Below, piece by piece: positions 1 to 9,160 of a stretch of 25,048 nucleotides of DNA. The position numbers and the translations under genes are program-made. Source of the stretch: Cellulomonas_A sp047229345 (GTDB taxonomy: Bacteria; Actinomycetota; Actinomycetes; Actinomycetales; Cellulomonadaceae). Positions within the stretch are counted from its first letter, which is position 1, and each line of letters opens with the position of its first letter. Under the pieces are notes generated by a model. That model had not been told where the DNA came from. It did not search any database and saw nothing but the letters and a program-made list of their open reading frames with translations. The stretch lies in NCBI RefSeq assembly GCF_047229345.1, contig NZ_JBFTER010000067.1, positions 1-25,048 of the forward strand, read 5' to 3'.

Positions 1-918
1 CGGGTGTTCGACGCCGCGTCGAACCTCCTGCTGCGCGCGCTGCGCATCGAGCCGGTTCACGACGTCGAGCACTCCGCGACGGTGCGGGACCTCGAGCACA
101 TCGTCGAGGAGTCCCGCGACAGCGGTGACCTCCCGGCGGAGCTGTCGGTGCTCCTGGACCGGATCATCGACTTCCCGCGCCGCGACGTCGAGCACGCGAT
201 GATCCCCCGTGCCCACGTCGACGTCGTCGACGCCACCGAGACTCTGGCGGAGGTCCGTGCCCGGATGGCCACCGGTCACTCCCGGTACCCGGTCCTGACG
301 GACGACGAGCAGGTCGTCGGCGTCGTGCACCTCGACGACGTGCTCGCCGGGGCCGAGGGGGACGAGACGCCCGCCTCGGGGTTCATGCGGTCCCCGCTGG
401 TGCTCGCGGCGTCCATGACGCTGCCCGACGCGCTGCGTGAGCTGACCCGGTCGAGGAACCGGATGGCGTGCGTGATCGACGAGTACGGCGGCTTCGCCGG
501 GGTGCTGACCCTGGAGGACCTCGCGGAAGAGCTCGTCGGGGAGATCACCGACGAGCACGACCCAGCGACCCCGACGCTCGCCCCGGTCGCGGACGACGGG
601 ATCTGGGTCATGGCCGGGGACGTGCACATCGACGAGGTCGAGCGCGCCGTCGGGCGCGACCTGCCGCGCGACGGCTACGAGACCATCGCCGGCCTGGTGA
701 TCGCCCACCGCGGGTCGCTGCCCGAGGCCGGTGACGTCGTGCACGTCGAGCTGCCCCCCGACCCCGCCGACCTGGCCCACGCCGACGAGCCGGCACCGGT
801 GTGGATGCGCGTCGACGTGCTCGAGCTCGAGCGCCGCGTGCCTGCCCTCGTGCGTGTCACCGTCCCCGCCGAGCCCCCCGCCCCGACCGACGCGCACGCC
901 GAGGAGACCGGACGATGA
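1..918 (+). CDS. HlyC/CorC-type CNNM/CBS-domain protein, 5' end cut off
   Basis: This is the C-terminal part of a hemolysin C/CorC-type membrane protein, a family linked to Mg2+/Co2+ transport or efflux. The reading frame is open to the left edge, so the N-terminal DUF21/CNNM membrane domain should lie outside the window; the GTG at 4 is probably internal. What is visible is a tandem CBS pair (about residues 60-180 from that GTG, including the 'DEYGG' and 'GVLTLEDL' segments) followed by a CorC_HlyC transporter-associated domain (about 195-285, with 'DGYETIAGLV'). Both are typical of the full-length family. The stop overlaps the start of the next gene by four bases (ATGA), so the two are translationally coupled. 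The family call is firm; the transported ion is unknown. Confidence 0.88.
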   Translation, partial: RVFDAASNLLLRALRIEPVHDVEHSATVRDLEHIVEESRDSGDLPAELSVLLDRIIDFPRRDVEHAMIPRAHVDVVDATETLAEVRARMATGHSRYPVLTDDEQVVGVVHLDDVLAGAEGDETPASGFMRSPLVLAASMTLPDALRELTRSRNRMACVIDEYGGFAGVLTLEDLAEELVGEITDEHDPATPTLAPVADDGIWVMAGDVHIDEVERAVGRDLPRDGYETIAGLVIAHRGSLPEAGDVVHVELPPDPADLAHADEPAPVWMRVDVLELERRVPALVRVTVPAEPPAPTDAHAEETGR

Positions 919-1940
919 GCGACCCCTGGATCGTCACCGGCGTCACGGTCGCCCTGATCGCGCTGAGCGCCTTCTTCGTCGCCGTCGAGTTCGCGCTGCT
1001 CGCCGCCAAGCGGCACCGGCTCGAGGACGCCGCCCCCACCAGCCGGTCCGCACGCGCGGCGCTGCGCAGCTCGACCGAGCTGACCGTGCTGCTCGCCGGC
1101 TCCCAGCTCGGGATCACCGCGTGCACCCTGGCCCTCGGGGCGATCACCAAGCCGGCCGTGCACCACTGGCTCACGCCGGTCTTCGAGACCTGGGGTCTGG
1201 CGCTCTGGCTGGCCGACGCCGCCGGGTTCGTCCTGGCCCTGCTGGTCGTCACGTTCCTGCACCTCGTCGTCGGGGAGATGGCGCCCAAGTCCTGGGCCAT
1301 CGCCCACCCGGAGACGTCCGCGACCGTGCTGGCGATCCCGATGCGCGCGTTCATGTGGGTCACCCGCCCGCTGCTCGTCGCCCTGAACGACGTCGCCAAC
1401 CGGTGCCTGGTCATGGTGGGCGTCGAGCCCGCCGCCCAGGTCGCCGCCGGGCAGAACCCCGACGACCTGCGTCACCTCCTCGAGCACTCCGCGAACGTGG
1501 GGGCGCTCGAGCCGGCGTACTTCGCCCAGCTCTCCGGCGCCCTCGAGCTCCAGGACCTGACCGTCCAGGACCTGCTCGGCGCCGGCTCGCGGCCGACGGC
1601 CGTGCCGGTCACTGCGACCGCCGCGGACGTCCAGGAGGCCACCCGGACCTCCGGCCACCTGCGCGTCCTCGTCGGCGGTCCCGGTTCGGCGCAGGGGGTC
1701 GTCCACGTGCGCGACACCCTCGTCGAGCCCGCCGACCGGCCCGTGCGCGAGCTGATGCGGCCCGTGCTCCCGCTCGAGGCGGGCACGCCCGTGTACGCCG
1801 CGCTGACGTCGATGCGCGAGACCCGCAGCCACCTCGCCGTGGTGGTCGAGGGCGACGGGACCCTGCGCGGGGTGATCACCCTCGCCGACGTCCTCGCCCG
1901 GCTGTTCCCGCGGACGCCGGCCACGCCGGCCGGGGCCTGA
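915..1940 (+). CDS. CNNM/CBS-domain membrane protein (second HlyC/CorC paralogue)
   Basis: A 341-residue integral membrane protein of the CNNM (DUF21) family. The ATG at 915 sits inside the ATGA overlap with the previous gene, which fixes the start. Residues 4-27 form the first membrane helix, running into the family-typical 'AEFAL'-like segment (here VEFALLAAKRHR). Further hydrophobic segments lie near 50-65 and 95-120, followed by 'GEMAPKSWA', the conserved GE-xPK signature at the end of the CNNM domain. A degenerate CBS pair fills about 200-335. Unlike the upstream paralogue it ends right after the CBS region and lacks the CorC_HlyC domain. The tandem pair may act as a heteromer. Ion specificity cannot be read from the sequence. 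Confidence 0.88.
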   Translation: MSDPWIVTGVTVALIALSAFFVAVEFALLAAKRHRLEDAAPTSRSARAALRSSTELTVLLAGSQLGITACTLALGAITKPAVHHWLTPVFETWGLALWLADAAGFVLALLVVTFLHLVVGEMAPKSWAIAHPETSATVLAIPMRAFMWVTRPLLVALNDVANRCLVMVGVEPAAQVAAGQNPDDLRHLLEHSANVGALEPAYFAQLSGALELQDLTVQDLLGAGSRPTAVPVTATAADVQEATRTSGHLRVLVGGPGSAQGVVHVRDTLVEPADRPVRELMRPVLPLEAGTPVYAALTSMRETRSHLAVVVEGDGTLRGVITLADVLARLFPRTPATPAGA

Positions 1941-1966
1941 GCCCGCACCCGGGGACCCCGGGAACA

Positions 1967-2004
1967 CGGCAGGGCCGACGGGTCGGAACCCGTCGGCCCT
2001 GCTG
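1967..2004. terminator. Bidirectional hairpin terminator between converging genes
   Basis: A perfect inverted repeat, CAGGGCCGACGGGT (1970-1983) and its complement (1988-2001), has a four-base loop, and the stem extends outward by a few more pairs. It lies between the stop of the + strand CNNM gene and the stop of the - strand peptidase gene, where it can serve both. There is no clear T-tract, which is common for actinobacterial terminators. Confidence 0.8.
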
Positions 2005-2026
2005 GTCGTGCGGTCCGAGCGACGCG

Positions 2027-3589
2027 TCAGGCGGCGCGCTCCCAGCCCTCCTGCGTCCCCTGCGGCGCGAGCGTGCCGCCGTGACGGCCCTTGCCCGGGT
2101 GGCCCGGGTGGCCGGGGTAGCCGTGGCCGGTGCCCGGGCCGGAGACGCCGTTGATCGCCGACGTGTCCTGCGCGAGCGAGTACGTCGCGTAGGCGATCGC
2201 CTTGGTCATGATCCCGAGCGCCGTGGTGTCGACGTTCGTGATGTCGTCCTCGGGCGTGTGGTAGTTCGGGTCCTGCTGGATGCCCTCGGTGCCGCCGAAC
2301 AGCGCGACCTCCTCGGCGGTCTTGATGTCGTCGGCGCCGGTGAACAGCCCCGAGGCCGGGATGCCGTTGACGATGAACGCCTGGTAGTCGGACCGGCCGG
2401 AGAACTCGGTGTCGACCCAGGCCTGCCCGATGCTGTCGAAGTAGTCCGTGAAGACGTCCTCGGTCTCGATCGAGCCGGCCGGGACCTCGACGGGCGCCTC
2501 GTACGTCGACTCGTCGGCGTCGTACACGCCGATGACGTAGTTCGGCGAGCCGACCATGTCGAAGTTGAGGTACGTCGCGATGCGGTCGAGCTCGCCCTCC
2601 TGCGTCGCGAGCTCCTCGACGTACTCCGTCGAGCCGATGAGCCCGAGCTCCTCGGCGCCCCACCACGCGAACCGCACCGTGTTGTTGTGCTTCTTCGACT
2701 TGGCGAGCTGGACCGCGACCTCGAGCAGCGCCGCGGAGCCGGTGCCGTTGTCGTTGATGCCGGGGCCGTCCTCGACGCTGTCGAGGTGCGCGCCGAGCAT
2801 CACGACGTTGTCGTCGCGCCCGCGCTGGGTCTCGGCGAGCACGTTGAAGCTCTCGGCCTCCTCGACGTGGCTGCGGATGTCGAGCGTGACGTTGACCGGG
2901 TAGCTGGTCGCGAGGTCCTCGAGCAGGGCCTGGCCGGTCTCGAGCGTCGTACCGGCGGACGGGATCGTGACGCCGCTGTCCTCGCCGAGCGTGCCGAACA
3001 GCTCCGTCTCGGCGACGTTGTTGTAGATGACGATCCCGACCGCGCCGGCCTCCTGCGCGACGAGCGCCTTCACGCCGAACGGGCAGGTGCCGCGGCTCAC
3101 GAGCGCGATCTTGCCGGCGGGGTCGACGCCCTCCCAGGCGGCGGCGTCGCAGCCGAGCGGGTCGGCGGTCGGCGCGGACAGGTCCGCCGTCAGCCCGGTG
3201 TCGGGCGTGCTCGACGAGAACTCCATCTGGTCGACGACGAAGCTCGCCGCCTCGGGCGTGTTCTGCAGCAGGACCTCGGCGTCGACCACGTCGAGGTCGA
3301 ACGTGAAGTAGTCGCGCTCCGTCTTGTACCCGGCCCGCTTGAGGGTGCGCTCGACGTACTGGGCGCTCGCCTCGTACCCGGGGGTCAGGGCGGCGCGGTT
3401 GCCGTCGTTGCGGTCGGCGACGTACTGCAGGGCCTGCAGGTGGCGCATGACCGCCTTCGTGGTGACCTTCTCCGCGAAGCGTTCGGGGGTGTTCGGGTTG
3501 CCGTGCGCCGAGGCGGGTGCCGCGATCGCGCCGCCGACGAGCAGGGCGCTGGCCGCTGTGAGCGCGGCGAGGGTACGACGTGCTGTCAC
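2027..3589 (-). CDS. Secreted M28 family zinc aminopeptidase with PA domain
   Basis: A 520-residue secreted exopeptidase related to Streptomyces griseus-type aminopeptidases. The GTG start at 3589 is chosen because GGAGG (3598-3602) lies 8 bases upstream and a signal peptide follows at once (ARRT, hydrophobic core, 'ASA' near residue 28). A protease-associated (PA) domain lies at about 130-235. The M28 domain shows all expected zinc ligands: H268 in 'GAHLDS', D280 in 'GINDNGTG', the E313/E314 pair (general base and ligand), D344 in 'NFDMVGS' and H444 in 'NYHTPEDD'. After residue 484 comes a Gly/Pro/His-rich tail of unknown use. It probably supplies amino acids from peptides outside the cell. 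It lies downstream of the PAP2 genes with a 149-base gap, so it likely has its own promoter. Confidence 0.93.
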   Translation of the reverse strand: MTARRTLAALTAASALLVGGAIAAPASAHGNPNTPERFAEKVTTKAVMRHLQALQYVADRNDGNRAALTPGYEASAQYVERTLKRAGYKTERDYFTFDLDVVDAEVLLQNTPEAASFVVDQMEFSSSTPDTGLTADLSAPTADPLGCDAAAWEGVDPAGKIALVSRGTCPFGVKALVAQEAGAVGIVIYNNVAETELFGTLGEDSGVTIPSAGTTLETGQALLEDLATSYPVNVTLDIRSHVEEAESFNVLAETQRGRDDNVVMLGAHLDSVEDGPGINDNGTGSAALLEVAVQLAKSKKHNNTVRFAWWGAEELGLIGSTEYVEELATQEGELDRIATYLNFDMVGSPNYVIGVYDADESTYEAPVEVPAGSIETEDVFTDYFDSIGQAWVDTEFSGRSDYQAFIVNGIPASGLFTGADDIKTAEEVALFGGTEGIQQDPNYHTPEDDITNVDTTALGIMTKAIAYATYSLAQDTSAINGVSGPGTGHGYPGHPGHPGKGRHGGTLAPQGTQEGWERAA

Positions 3590-3738
3590 GGGTGGGACCT
3601 CCAGAGGAGTTCGGCGAGCCCGGGTCTGCTGACCCCGCGGTTCGTCCGAGGAGGAAGCCGCGTCGGCGCGGTTCACAACGTACGCACAGGTATTCCCGGG
3701 AGGGAAGGGGACGAATCGACTCCGGCCCCCGTGGGCGG

Positions 3739-4464
3739 TCAGCGCGAGGCGACCGCGCGGCTGGCGCGGCCCGGGGACGTCCGGCGCTCGCGCCGGCGCA
3801 GGTAGTGCCACGCGAGGCCGGCACAGACGACGCCGTTGAGGATCCCGACGAGCACGTCCGTCAGGTGGTGCATGCCGCGGTAGAGCCGCGCGTACGCGAC
3901 GAGCACGGGCACGAGCAGGCAGACCGCGGTCGCGAGCCACCGCAGCGTCGGGTCGGTGATCCGGCGGCTGAGCAGCGCGAGCGTGAGGTAGAACGCGGTC
4001 GACGCCCCGACGTGACCGCTGGGGAAGCTCGACGTCGGGGGAGCCTCGTCGAGCTTCTCGACCGACGGGCGCTCGCGGCCGACGACCGCGGCGGCGGTGA
4101 CGAACACCGCCGCCTGCACGGACACCGCGATCCCGGGGACGACGGCGAGCCACCACTCCTTGGTGCGCCACCACACCAGTGCGATCACGAGCAGGCACGT
4201 CGTGATGATGAACAGGGTCGCTCCGATGTTCGACCAGAGCGCGGTGAGCTGGTCCATCACCGGGGTGCGGTCCGCGGCGAGCTCCGCGTTGAGCGTGTCC
4301 TCGGCGGGCAGGTCGTCGAGCGGCCCCCGGATGAGCGTCCCGAGCCCGACGATGACCGCCCACAGCCCGACGGCGGGGGCGAGGGCGCGGCGGGCGAGGT
4401 CGCCCCCGGCGCTGCTCAGGGTCGGTCGCGACGTGTCCTGCGCGTACCGGTGGACGAAGCTCAC
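3739..4464 (-). CDS. PAP2-family membrane phosphatase (second of pair)
   Basis: A 241-residue membrane phosphatase of the type 2 phosphatidic acid phosphatase family, which acts on lipid phosphates or pyrophosphates at the outer face of the membrane. The GTG start at 4464 overlaps the stop of the upstream PAP2 gene by four bases (GTGA). About five or six hydrophobic helices are visible. Motif 2 is PSGH at 148-151 and motif 3 is R193-x5-H199-x3-D203, both intact. Motif 1 keeps R132-P133, but the usual lysine seven residues before the Arg is alanine (A125). I recall a similar 'RxRP...PPTSSFPSGH' pattern in other actinobacterial PAP2 proteins, so the enzyme is probably still active. The exact substrate is unknown. 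Confidence 0.88.
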   Translation of the reverse strand: MSFVHRYAQDTSRPTLSSAGGDLARRALAPAVGLWAVIVGLGTLIRGPLDDLPAEDTLNAELAADRTPVMDQLTALWSNIGATLFIITTCLLVIALVWWRTKEWWLAVVPGIAVSVQAAVFVTAAAVVGRERPSVEKLDEAPPTSSFPSGHVGASTAFYLTLALLSRRITDPTLRWLATAVCLLVPVLVAYARLYRGMHHLTDVLVGILNGVVCAGLAWHYLRRRERRTSPGRASRAVASR

Positions 4465-5204
4465 GGGTGGGCCTGCCTGTCGTCGGGGGTGGGCGGGGCG
4501 TCCTGCTGGGGGAGGTGCGGGGCGCGGCCGACGTAGCCGAGGTAGGAGGCGCCGACCATCGCGGTGCCGAACAGCACCCCCGCGACGACGTCGGACGGGT
4601 AGTGCACGCCGAGCAGCACGCGGTCGGCGGCGGTGAGGATGACGAGCGCGGCGGCGACGGCGGGGACCACGACGCGCCCGCGGGGGCCGAGCAGCGGCCA
4701 GACGAGCAGCGTCACGGTGAGGCCGGCCGCCGCGGTGTTCGTGGCGTGGCCGGACGGGAAGCTGAAGCCGTCCGCGTGCGTCACGGCGTCCTCGACGACG
4801 GGCCGGGCGCGGGCCACGACCTGCTTCATGACCTGCGCGAGCCCCCAGGCGACGAGCAGCGTGACGAACGCCCACGTCGCGCGCGTGCGCAGGCCGTGCC
4901 GTCGCCAGGCCCACAGGCACAGGAGCGCGACGAGGGGGTTGACCCACACGCCGCGGAACGCCTCCTGCCACGCGAGCAGCACGCTGCGCAGCCCGGGGTT
5001 CTCCCGGGTCAGGTCCGTCGCCGCGGCGATCACGGCCTCGTCGAACGCGACGACGGGTGAGGACTCGGTGCGCACGACGAACGCGAGCGCGGCGACGGGC
5101 AGCCCGAGCGCCGCCGCGAAGCCCGCGGCGCGCAGCAGGCGGTGCGTGCGGCCGGGGTGGTGCGGGGCCTCGGCGTCGCGGGCGTCCGTGCGGCGCGAGG
5201 TCAT
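4461..5204 (-). CDS. PAP2-family membrane phosphatase (first of pair)
   Basis: A 247-residue PAP2 phosphatase with about six membrane helices. The full three-part signature is present: K127-x6-R134-P135, P150-S-G-H153, and R195-x5-H201-x3-D205. Likely substrates are undecaprenyl pyrophosphate or phosphatidic-acid-like lipids, inferred from the family. It is the first gene of a two-gene operon, coupled by a four-base overlap to a divergent paralogue that lacks the motif 1 lysine. No good Shine-Dalgarno sequence precedes the ATG at 5204, so leaderless translation or a slightly different start is possible. The charged N-terminal 20 residues before the first helix would tolerate a later start. 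Confidence 0.9.
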   Translation of the reverse strand: MTSRRTDARDAEAPHHPGRTHRLLRAAGFAAALGLPVAALAFVVRTESSPVVAFDEAVIAAATDLTRENPGLRSVLLAWQEAFRGVWVNPLVALLCLWAWRRHGLRTRATWAFVTLLVAWGLAQVMKQVVARARPVVEDAVTHADGFSFPSGHATNTAAAGLTVTLLVWPLLGPRGRVVVPAVAAALVILTAADRVLLGVHYPSDVVAGVLFGTAMVGASYLGYVGRAPHLPQQDAPPTPDDRQAHP

Positions 5205-5280
5205 CCGCGAAAGGTAGAGGTCCGGAGCCCTGCGCGCGCGTCGAGAGCGGGGCCACCCGTCCCCGAGGGCCGGTCCGAGG

Positions 5281-5730
5281 TCAGGCGGGGGCCTGGCGCA
5301 GCTCCTCGGCGAGCCGGCGCAGGTCGGCGTCGAGCGTGTCGAGCGCGCGACCGAACGCGTCGGCCGCGTCCTCGCGCGCTGCCTGCAGCGCCTCGCTCGC
5401 GTCCTCGACCGACGCGACGGCCTCGTCGCGCACGGCCTGGTCGTCGCTCTCCCGCGCGGTCTCGGCCTCGTCGAGCGCGGACTGCGCCTGCTCGAGCGCG
5501 GCCTCCGCCTCGGCGCGGGCGTCCGCCTCGGCGTCGTCGAGCCCGGCGCTCAGGTCGTCGATCTGGTCCTGGACGCCCGCGAGGTCGACGACGTCCTCGC
5601 CGAGGTCCTCGGGCGCGAGCGTCTCGGGTCCGGAGCGCTCGGCAACGGGGTCGGCGCTCTCGTCCGCGGCGGTGCAGCCGGTCAGGACGAGGGCCCCGGC
5701 GAGGGACAGCGTGACGATGGTCGAGCGCAT
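5281..5730 (-). CDS. Small acidic coiled-coil lipoprotein, unknown function
   Basis: A 149-residue predicted lipoprotein. The ATG at 5730 follows a purine-rich AAGGGG site. Residues 1-18 form a short signal peptide ending in the lipobox L-T-G-C, so Cys19 would be lipidated. The mature part is almost entirely Ala, Glu, Asp, Gln and Arg with heptad-like spacing (for example the segment around 'AEAEAALEQAQSALDEAE'), which predicts one long alpha-helical coiled coil. No catalytic motif is visible. It could be a cell-envelope spacer or stress protein, but I do not recognise a named family. It is transcribed away from the chitinase gene and separated from the PAP2 operon by 76 bases. Confidence 0.75.
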   Translation of the reverse strand: MRSTIVTLSLAGALVLTGCTAADESADPVAERSGPETLAPEDLGEDVVDLAGVQDQIDDLSAGLDDAEADARAEAEAALEQAQSALDEAETARESDDQAVRDEAVASVEDASEALQAAREDAADAFGRALDTLDADLRRLAEELRQAPA

Positions 5731-5880
5731 GGGCGACCCCTTCGATCGGTGCTGGTGCGCCCAGTCTGGCGACGCCGGCAGGTCCGCGCGCGTCGAGGGG
5801 TGGATCGGCCCGCCACCCGGACGAGTGGTCCTGCGGAGCCGTGCCGGGCGCGGGTGGGCGCGCACGCGAATGCCGCACGA

Positions 5881-5907
5881 CCGGTCTGTAAGTCAACCGT
5901 TGACCGG
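5881..5907. promoter_or_regulatory. Nested palindrome, candidate operator of the chitinase gene
   Basis: GTCAAC (5892-5897) and GTTGAC (5899-5904) form a perfect inverted repeat around one base. It is nested inside a second pair, CCGGTC (5881-5886) and GACCGG (5902-5907). The inner right arm contains the proposed -35 hexamer, the classic place for a repressor. It is not the DasR-type or CebR-type sequence that I would expect for chitin or cellulose control. Confidence 0.5.
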
Positions 5908-5929
5908 GTGAACAGCCGACGGCTACTGT
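5900..5929 (+). promoter_or_regulatory. Candidate housekeeping-type promoter of the chitinase gene
   Basis: TTGACC (5900-5905) and TACTGT (5924-5929) are separated by 18 bases, a fair match to an actinobacterial primary sigma factor promoter. Transcription would begin near 5936 and leave a leader of about 65 bases. That leader contains an unusually A/T-rich stretch (5936-5966) and the direct repeat GGCCGAGA (5968-5983) before the ATG at 6001. Confidence 0.5.
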
Positions 5930-6000
5930 CGGAATCGATCCATTAGTACACCATCCTTACATATCAGGCCGAGAGGCCGAGAGGACAGGGGACTGGAACG

Positions 6001-7686
<1,686 letters not shown>

Positions 7687-7711
7687 TCGGTCCCGCTCGG
7701 CGCCGGGGGCT

Positions 7712-7739
7712 CGGCAGCTGGTTCCCCCACCAGCTGCCG
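7712..7739. terminator. Hairpin terminator after the chitinase gene
   Basis: An 11-bp perfect inverted repeat (CGGCAGCTGGT at 7712-7722, complement at 7729-7739) has a six-base loop and lies 26 bases after the chitinase stop. It can also serve the converging membrane protein gene that ends at 7774. Confidence 0.8.
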
Positions 7740-7773
7740 GGCCCTCGGTCTTGTGCGCGTCCGGCCGGGGCGG

Positions 7774-8244
7774 TCAGCGCGGCGCGGCGTCCTGCGGTCC
7801 GCGGCGGGCGAGCAGGACGCACAGCACGAGCAGGACGACGACGAACGGCGCCCAGCCGTACCGCTCCCAGGGGCTCGACGAGGCGGCGTTCATGACCGCG
7901 CCGAGCCCGAGCAGCCCGACGAGCGCGCGGACACCGGTGCGACCGACGCGGGCAGGGAGCGCCACGCCGACACCGCCGCGTGCGAGCACCACGAGCGCCG
8001 CGAGCAGCCAGACGACGGCCGAGACGCTGCTCGCGACGCGGAGCTCGTCGGGCAGGCGGCCCGGGTGGGCCCCGCTCCAGGCGGCGGCGCCGAGCGGGGC
8101 TCCGGCGGCGAGGGCGACCTGGAACGCGGTCACGAGCGCGAAGCCCGACGCTGCCGCGACCGCGAGGCGACGGTCGCGAGGTCGTGCGGTCGACGGGTCG
8201 GCGCCCGTGGCGGTGCGGGTGGCGGAGCCGGTGGTCGTGGGCAT
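7774..8244 (-). CDS. Four-helix membrane protein, unknown function
   Basis: A 156-residue hypothetical membrane protein. The ATG at 8244 has a purine-rich GGGAG just upstream. After a polar Thr/Arg-rich N-terminus (1-27), four hydrophobic segments appear: about 28-52, 68-90, 103-120 and 130-148. The only charged patches are short loops, and the protein ends with 'RRGPQDAAPR'. No catalytic motif is visible. It lies 161 bases downstream of the PadR regulator on the same strand. PadR proteins often control adjacent membrane proteins, so it is a candidate target, although this is only context. Confidence 0.7.
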   Translation of the reverse strand: MPTTTGSATRTATGADPSTARPRDRRLAVAAASGFALVTAFQVALAAGAPLGAAAWSGAHPGRLPDELRVASSVSAVVWLLAALVVLARGGVGVALPARVGRTGVRALVGLLGLGAVMNAASSSPWERYGWAPFVVVLLVLCVLLARRGPQDAAPR

Positions 8245-8405
8245 CGGGGCTCCCGAGGTGTGCGTGGGTGGGTGCGGACGGGGCCGACGCGTGGTGCGGG
8301 GACGGGCGTGGTCGGCGAGGGAGGTGCCGCGCGGGGATGCGCGGTGCGGTGCGGGTCGTGCCCGGCCCGGGAGGTGCACGCGAACCGGCGGTGCGGGGCG
8401 CGTGC

Positions 8406-8972
8406 TCAGTCGTCGGAGGGCGCCGTCCCGACCTCTCGCGCGGTGAGCGCATCCAGGGTCGTGAGCGCCTCGTCGGCCCAGGCGAGCGTCGCGCGGGCCG
8501 CGTGCTCGCCCGCCGTGATCGTGAGCAGCCAGTACGGGCTGTCCTCGGCGTGCTCGACGTGGTCGTGGTCGGCGCGGGCGGCGGCGAGGGCCGTGAGCTG
8601 CTGCTCCGCCCGGTCGCGGGCGTCGCGCACCAGGGCGGCGCACGCCTCGGGGCCGAGCGTCCGCCCGAAGAACAGCCGGAGCAGGACGCCGTTGCGCGGT
8701 GCGCCGGGCTGCGGGGGCTCGGCGAGCAGCGCGCGCAGCGCGGTGCGGCCCGCGGGCGTGAGCGCGAACGCCGACGAGCCCGTCCGCGCCCCACCCCGCC
8801 GCTCGACGAGGCTGTCGCGCTCGAGCTCGGCGAGCGTGGGGTAGATCTGCCCGAAGCTCTCGCTCCAGAAGTGCCCGAGCGTCTCCCGGATGGCCTCACG
8901 GACCGCGTAGCCCGTCATGGGCTCGATGCTCAGGGCGCCGAGGACGGCGGTGCGGGTCTGGCTGCTGCGCAC
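8406..8972 (-). CDS. PadR-family transcriptional regulator
   Basis: A 188-residue DNA-binding protein. Residues 5-80 form the PadR winged helix: 'AVLGAL', 'MTGYAVREAI', the family-typical 'FWSESFGQIYPTLAELERDSLV' region, and then the wing. About 95-180 is the helical C-terminal (Vir_act_alpha_C-like) dimerisation part. The start is a GTG at 8972 with AAGGAG a few bases upstream. It probably represses its own promoter through the palindrome at 8994-9010 and may control the downstream membrane protein gene or the divergent DUF6055 gene. The inducing ligand is unknown. Confidence 0.9.
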   Translation of the reverse strand: MRSSQTRTAVLGALSIEPMTGYAVREAIRETLGHFWSESFGQIYPTLAELERDSLVERRGGARTGSSAFALTPAGRTALRALLAEPPQPGAPRNGVLLRLFFGRTLGPEACAALVRDARDRAEQQLTALAAARADHDHVEHAEDSPYWLLTITAGEHAARATLAWADEALTTLDALTAREVGTAPSDD

Positions 8973-8993
8973 GGGTCTCCTTGTCTCTGGGAG

Positions 8994-9010
8994 ATATGTC
9001 TAACAGATAT
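8994..9010. promoter_or_regulatory. Candidate PadR operator
   Basis: ATATGTCTAACAGATAT is a 17-base imperfect palindrome (six of eight pairs match). It lies 22 bases upstream of the padR-type start, in a notably A/T-rich patch that would also hold the -10 region. PadR proteins typically bind A/T-rich dyads with ATAT or ATGT half sites, so autoregulation is likely. Confidence 0.5.
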
Positions 9011-9074
9011 ACGCCTCGACCGACAGGGCCGCGCGCACACCGACCCCGGGGGGCGCCCGCTTCTGCGCGCGTGA

Positions 9075-9091
9075 GAATCTTGTAACGATTC
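9075..9091. promoter_or_regulatory. Inverted repeat upstream of the DUF6055-like gene
   Basis: GAATC (9075-9079) and GATTC (9087-9091) are perfect complements flanking TTGTAAC. The site is 70 bases before the DUF6055 start in an otherwise GC-rich region. It may be an operator of that gene. The regulator is unknown, and a clear -35/-10 pair is not visible. Confidence 0.35.
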
Positions 9092-9160
9092 ATTCCCTGG
9101 CGGGTCGCTCGTGCGCCGTGTCAGCGTCTCCGGGCCTGGGCCCCCGACCACGGAGATGAC

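Noticed and set aside
731..3805. Open frame of 1024 codons on the + strand
   Set aside because: It is the out-of-frame and antisense shadow of the CNNM and M28 genes, with Arg-rich composition and no motif.
675..3824. Open frame of 1049 codons on the - strand crossing the CNNM and M28 genes
   Set aside because: It runs antisense to the CNNM genes and out of frame with the peptidase, is Arg/Gly/Pro-rich low complexity, and has no recognisable domain. It is a high-GC shadow.
5881..5907. DasR or CebR operator at the chitinase promoter
   Set aside because: The half sites do not match the TGGTCTAGACCA-type or TGGGAGCGCTCCCA-type consensus as I recall them.
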